From positions 1 to 64,000 of IMG/VR virus record IMGVR_UViG_3300042868_008205: 64,000 nt of DNA; one strand, given 5' to 3'. Made by a program: the position numbers and the translations under genes. Positions within the stretch are counted from its first letter, which is position 1; each line of letters opens with the position of its first letter. Shown here in pieces: positions 61,295-64,000 of this stretch. The DNA is from a virus. The notes under the pieces were generated by a model. That model had not been told where the DNA came from and made no database searches. It saw nothing but the letters and a program-made list of their open reading frames with translations.

Positions 61295-64000
61295 TTTTTC
61301 TTCCCAACCCTCTTCAGCTAATTCATACATATAGTCAGGTTTTAAACCTCTCTTACCCCAATACGACATTTCAGCGTCAGTAATTGTTAATACATCCTCC
61401 AATTTATCTTGGTCTGAATCTTCAAATGGCATTCCATTTATTAACTCACATTGTGCCGTAGTAAATAAACCCCTATCTTCAGGAACATTAACGATTAACG
61501 CTTCCCTCACTTCACTCTTGAAACAAACCAATAATGGTTCAATTCTTTTATTGAATGTGGTAATTGCTCTTGGAACATTATAATCACCCGTTAAGTTGGG
61601 GTCATTATCCAAAATGTCTTTATCTAACATATAACAATTAATTTGAACTCCATCACCTTTCTTTTGAACATCTCCGTGAGATGCTCTAAGTCCATTGTTA
61701 ACATACATAATAACATCACCCAAACTCACATTTAGATTGTTTTGTAATGCAAGTTCCATGTGAGCCATTCTACTCATACTATTACCTGACTTAGTTTTCT
61801 CACTTAAACGTTTCTTATAATCTTCCATACTTAATTTAACTTTAGCTCTTTGAGCAATCTTACTTAACGGAATTTGTTTATCAAAAATTCTTTGTATGTA
61901 TTCATAATAATATTCCACAAATGATTTACCGTCACCTTCAAGTAACATCTTAATACCTTTATCCAAGAACTCCTCAATATACAATGGAAGTTTCTTTGAC
62001 TTGATACTATTACCTGTTAGTTTGATTTTACCTTTAGCATCCATAACCGCGTAGTTCTTACGAGCCAAGTTAATACAAGACGGCCAAACACCATCGGTAT
62101 CAAGTGCCATCTCACCTCTCATAAAGATATCGTTATACTCTGCAACATCGGCTTCAGGTCCGTAATATTCTTTACCTAACTTAACCTTCCAATTTAAACC
62201 ACGACCAACATATACCCTATCCTTTGCATCTGGCGGAGTTGAGAAGTTCACACCATCCGTATCCATAACCAATGGAACATATCCTTTGGTCATAAAGAAT
62301 TTAATCATTTGACGAAGATATTGTCTACCAGTACAAGTAATCTGTTCTCCCATATACATATCACCCCAAGCATATACCTGCGGGGCAGATAACGCACCGA
62401 ACATACTATTGATAAAGATTTTAATCGGTAATTGTTTATTACCATATGACTCAGATTTCTTTTTATCTATTTCGTAATATTCCTCGGCAAGTTGTTTGTA
62501 TTTGATACGGGTATCACGGAACCACTTTAACATTCCTTTCATTGCTCCTGTTACATCACAATCAGGAAATACATCGTGTACAAGCTGAATGGAGGGGTAT
62601 AGAGACGAAAAGTCCAACTTAAGAACGTCTTTAGAGTAACCAACCTTAAGTAGTCGTGAGAGACCTCCTACGAAGTCAGTCTTATCTTGTTTTGCAGGAA
62701 TAGCTAAACCATTTTTATATGACCAAGCTAGCATCAACATCTTCCATAATGTTGCGGTTCCCATTGTTGAAACCCTTTCGTATGTTGTTGGAATCATCGC
62801 GGCCAACAAAAACGAACCTTGATTGAACTCTTGGTCAACCTTTAGGGTTTCATCTAAGTCATCGTCAAGATACATCTCAACCAATTTATCACCACCAATC
62901 TTTGAATAAACATCCAATCGTTTACCACAAGCCTCATCAATAGTAACATCAGCGCCTACCTTCTTATAGTTACCATTTTTAGTATTTAACCAAAAATCTT
63001 CTTTCTTAGTGTAGAATGGTCCAATATCTAAGTGGTCAATGTAAACTCGGTCAGGTGCTTCAGCGTTAATATATTTGGTAATGTATTTCAAACCAGCACC
63101 TTTAATACTTGAATTGATTGCTTGTGCTCTACGAACCGCATGGATAATATCAATTACATTATAACCCCAAATTGAAGTCTGAGTAAATTTCTCAACCTCG
63201 TTTGCAAGTTTTAACATACTATCTTTTCGTGTGAATGAATGGTTGGGGTGCAATGACTTACAAATCTTCTTTGGGTCAATCTTTAGTATTCTACATCTTT
63301 CAAATATCCAATGCCAGTCAAAGTTCGCTGAATTGTATCCACCAATAATACTTGGTTTCAATTCGTCAATCACTCGGAAAAATTCAATAATCGCGTTCTT
63401 CTCTTCGGCTTCGTCCACACACTCAATAACTCTGTGATAACCTTTATTGGTTTTAATTCCAATCATAAAGATACGACCGTCTGCAGGTTCAAGAGCGGTC
63501 GTCTCTAAGTCATATACAAGTCTGGTTACCTCGTTATAGTTTTCAAATCCTTTAAATAATCTTTTTTCTTTTGAGATAAGGTATTGCTCAACAGGTGGAA
63601 GAATCATCACCAATCCTTTTGTTTTCTCACCCCAAGGGTCACAACCACCATCTCTAAAGAACTGAATGAGTTCTCTATAACCTTTTAAAGATTTAACCAT
63701 AAAGGTCATACCTTTTTCTAATCTTTCGTTTCCGTGTGTTTCTAATTTGTCAATTACAATTCCATGCTTTGTCATAGCCTCCTTTTGTGCTGACTTGGAA
63801 TTTTTATAAAAGTTGATTCCGTGTAAGTCACCTACCCAAGCGAATGGTGTAAACGTATCCTTACGGATTTCTTTTCCCTTACCAGGAATCTCTTTAATTT
63901 TGTAAATGGAGTTGGATGCGTAGTCAAATTCTATTGCTACGATAAATTCTTCGGGGTCATTCCCATGCAAGAACGATTCAATTTCTTCGTTAGATATCAT
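61271..64000 (-). CDS. Family B DNA polymerase, gp43-like
   Basis: Replicative polymerase with proofreading. Exonuclease motifs: VYDLETTALEP (D164, E166), GYNSANFDWHWIFERC (Exo II) and a third at YNVIDIIHAVRRAQ. Polymerase motifs: LKLDFSSLYPSIQ near 460 (motif A), IFINSMFGALSAPQVYAWGD (motif B) and VMDTDGVNFS near 583 (motif C, DTDG instead of the common DTDS). The 909 residues compare with 898 for T4 gp43. The ATG is the last codon of the window, so the true start could lie further upstream. Convergent with the plus-strand block, overlapping it by 24 bases. Confidence 0.93.
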   Translation of the reverse strand: MISNEEIESFLHGNDPEEFIVAIEFDYASNSIYKIKEIPGKGKEIRKDTFTPFAWVGDLHGINFYKNSKSAQKEAMTKHGIVIDKLETHGNERLEKGMTFMVKSLKGYRELIQFFRDGGCDPWGEKTKGLVMILPPVEQYLISKEKRLFKGFENYNEVTRLVYDLETTALEPADGRIFMIGIKTNKGYHRVIECVDEAEEKNAIIEFFRVIDELKPSIIGGYNSANFDWHWIFERCRILKIDPKKICKSLHPNHSFTRKDSMLKLANEVEKFTQTSIWGYNVIDIIHAVRRAQAINSSIKGAGLKYITKYINAEAPDRVYIDHLDIGPFYTKKEDFWLNTKNGNYKKVGADVTIDEACGKRLDVYSKIGGDKLVEMYLDDDLDETLKVDQEFNQGSFLLAAMIPTTYERVSTMGTATLWKMLMLAWSYKNGLAIPAKQDKTDFVGGLSRLLKVGYSKDVLKLDFSSLYPSIQLVHDVFPDCDVTGAMKGMLKWFRDTRIKYKQLAEEYYEIDKKKSESYGNKQLPIKIFINSMFGALSAPQVYAWGDMYMGEQITCTGRQYLRQMIKFFMTKGYVPLVMDTDGVNFSTPPDAKDRVYVGRGLNWKVKLGKEYYGPEADVAEYNDIFMRGEMALDTDGVWPSCINLARKNYAVMDAKGKIKLTGNSIKSKKLPLYIEEFLDKGIKMLLEGDGKSFVEYYYEYIQRIFDKQIPLSKIAQRAKVKLSMEDYKKRLSEKTKSGNSMSRMAHMELALQNNLNVSLGDVIMYVNNGLRASHGDVQKKGDGVQINCYMLDKDILDNDPNLTGDYNVPRAITTFNKRIEPLLVCFKSEVREALIVNVPEDRGLFTTAQCELINGMPFEDSDQDKLEDVLTITDAEMSYWGKRGLKPDYMYELAEEGWEEKLGVLETV

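Overview
The window is 64 kb of a large, AT-rich, contractile-tailed (T4-like) phage that most likely infects a member of the Bacteroidota. The T4-like assignment rests on a tail sheath, a gp19-like tail tube, gp25-like, gp6-like and gp53-like baseplate proteins, a gp13-like neck protein, a family B DNA polymerase, a UvsX-like recombinase, a DnaB-type helicase and a gp32-like single-strand binding protein. The host inference rests on SprB-type adhesin repeats in a tail-fibre protein, a DUF5522-type CCGxGCxxCPY protein, and mostly Shine-Dalgarno-poor starts. No integrase, tRNA or rRNA was seen.

Layout, in the direction of transcription (right to left, minus strand, unless stated). 64000-61271: family B DNA polymerase. 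56481-61294 (plus strand): SNF2 helicase, a superoxide dismutase fused to a possible nuclease, a gp13-like neck protein and a small protein. 56424-53791: small neck or tail-completion proteins. 53633-53794 (plus): an unlisted 53-residue ribbon-helix-helix-like protein. 53513-46017: sheath, HAD-type phosphatase, tail tube, tail assembly chaperone with an apparent programmed frameshift, and tape measure. 45969-33355: three baseplate genes, two of them giant (1680 and 2419 residues), around a gp53-like LysM protein. 33298-32407: two small genes. 32290-25567: SSB, recombinase, 5' nuclease, unknown, helicase and B12-dependent ribonucleotide reductase. 25496-1: DUF5522 protein, gp25, gp6, then very large baseplate and fibre genes ending in a collagen-like adhesin that leaves the window.

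The largest fibre gene (1-6492) fills the left end. It is open in one minus-strand frame for at least 2164 codons. It has a beta-rich head followed by Gly-X-Y tracts, separated by three copies of a module that is exactly 91 codons long each time. The long reading frames on the other strand and in other frames here are artefacts of the 9-base periodicity.

Regulation appears temporal. TATTTATA, always on the coding strand, sits just upstream of most structural transcription units on both strands, and I propose it as the late-promoter core. The ssb gene and the SNF2 helicase instead have sigma70-like promoters (TTGACA-N17-TATAAT and TTGATA-N17-TATATT). Intrinsic-terminator hairpins follow ssb, nrdJ, the tail tube and the gene at 32407.

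The points most worth following up are the SOD-nuclease fusion, the frameshift signal between tail tube and tape measure (T6 plus a perfect 8-bp hairpin whose loop holds the stop codon), the ATT start of the 5' nuclease, the SprB-like and OmpA-like modules in tail proteins, membrane segments in a giant baseplate-region protein, and the TATTTATA motif.
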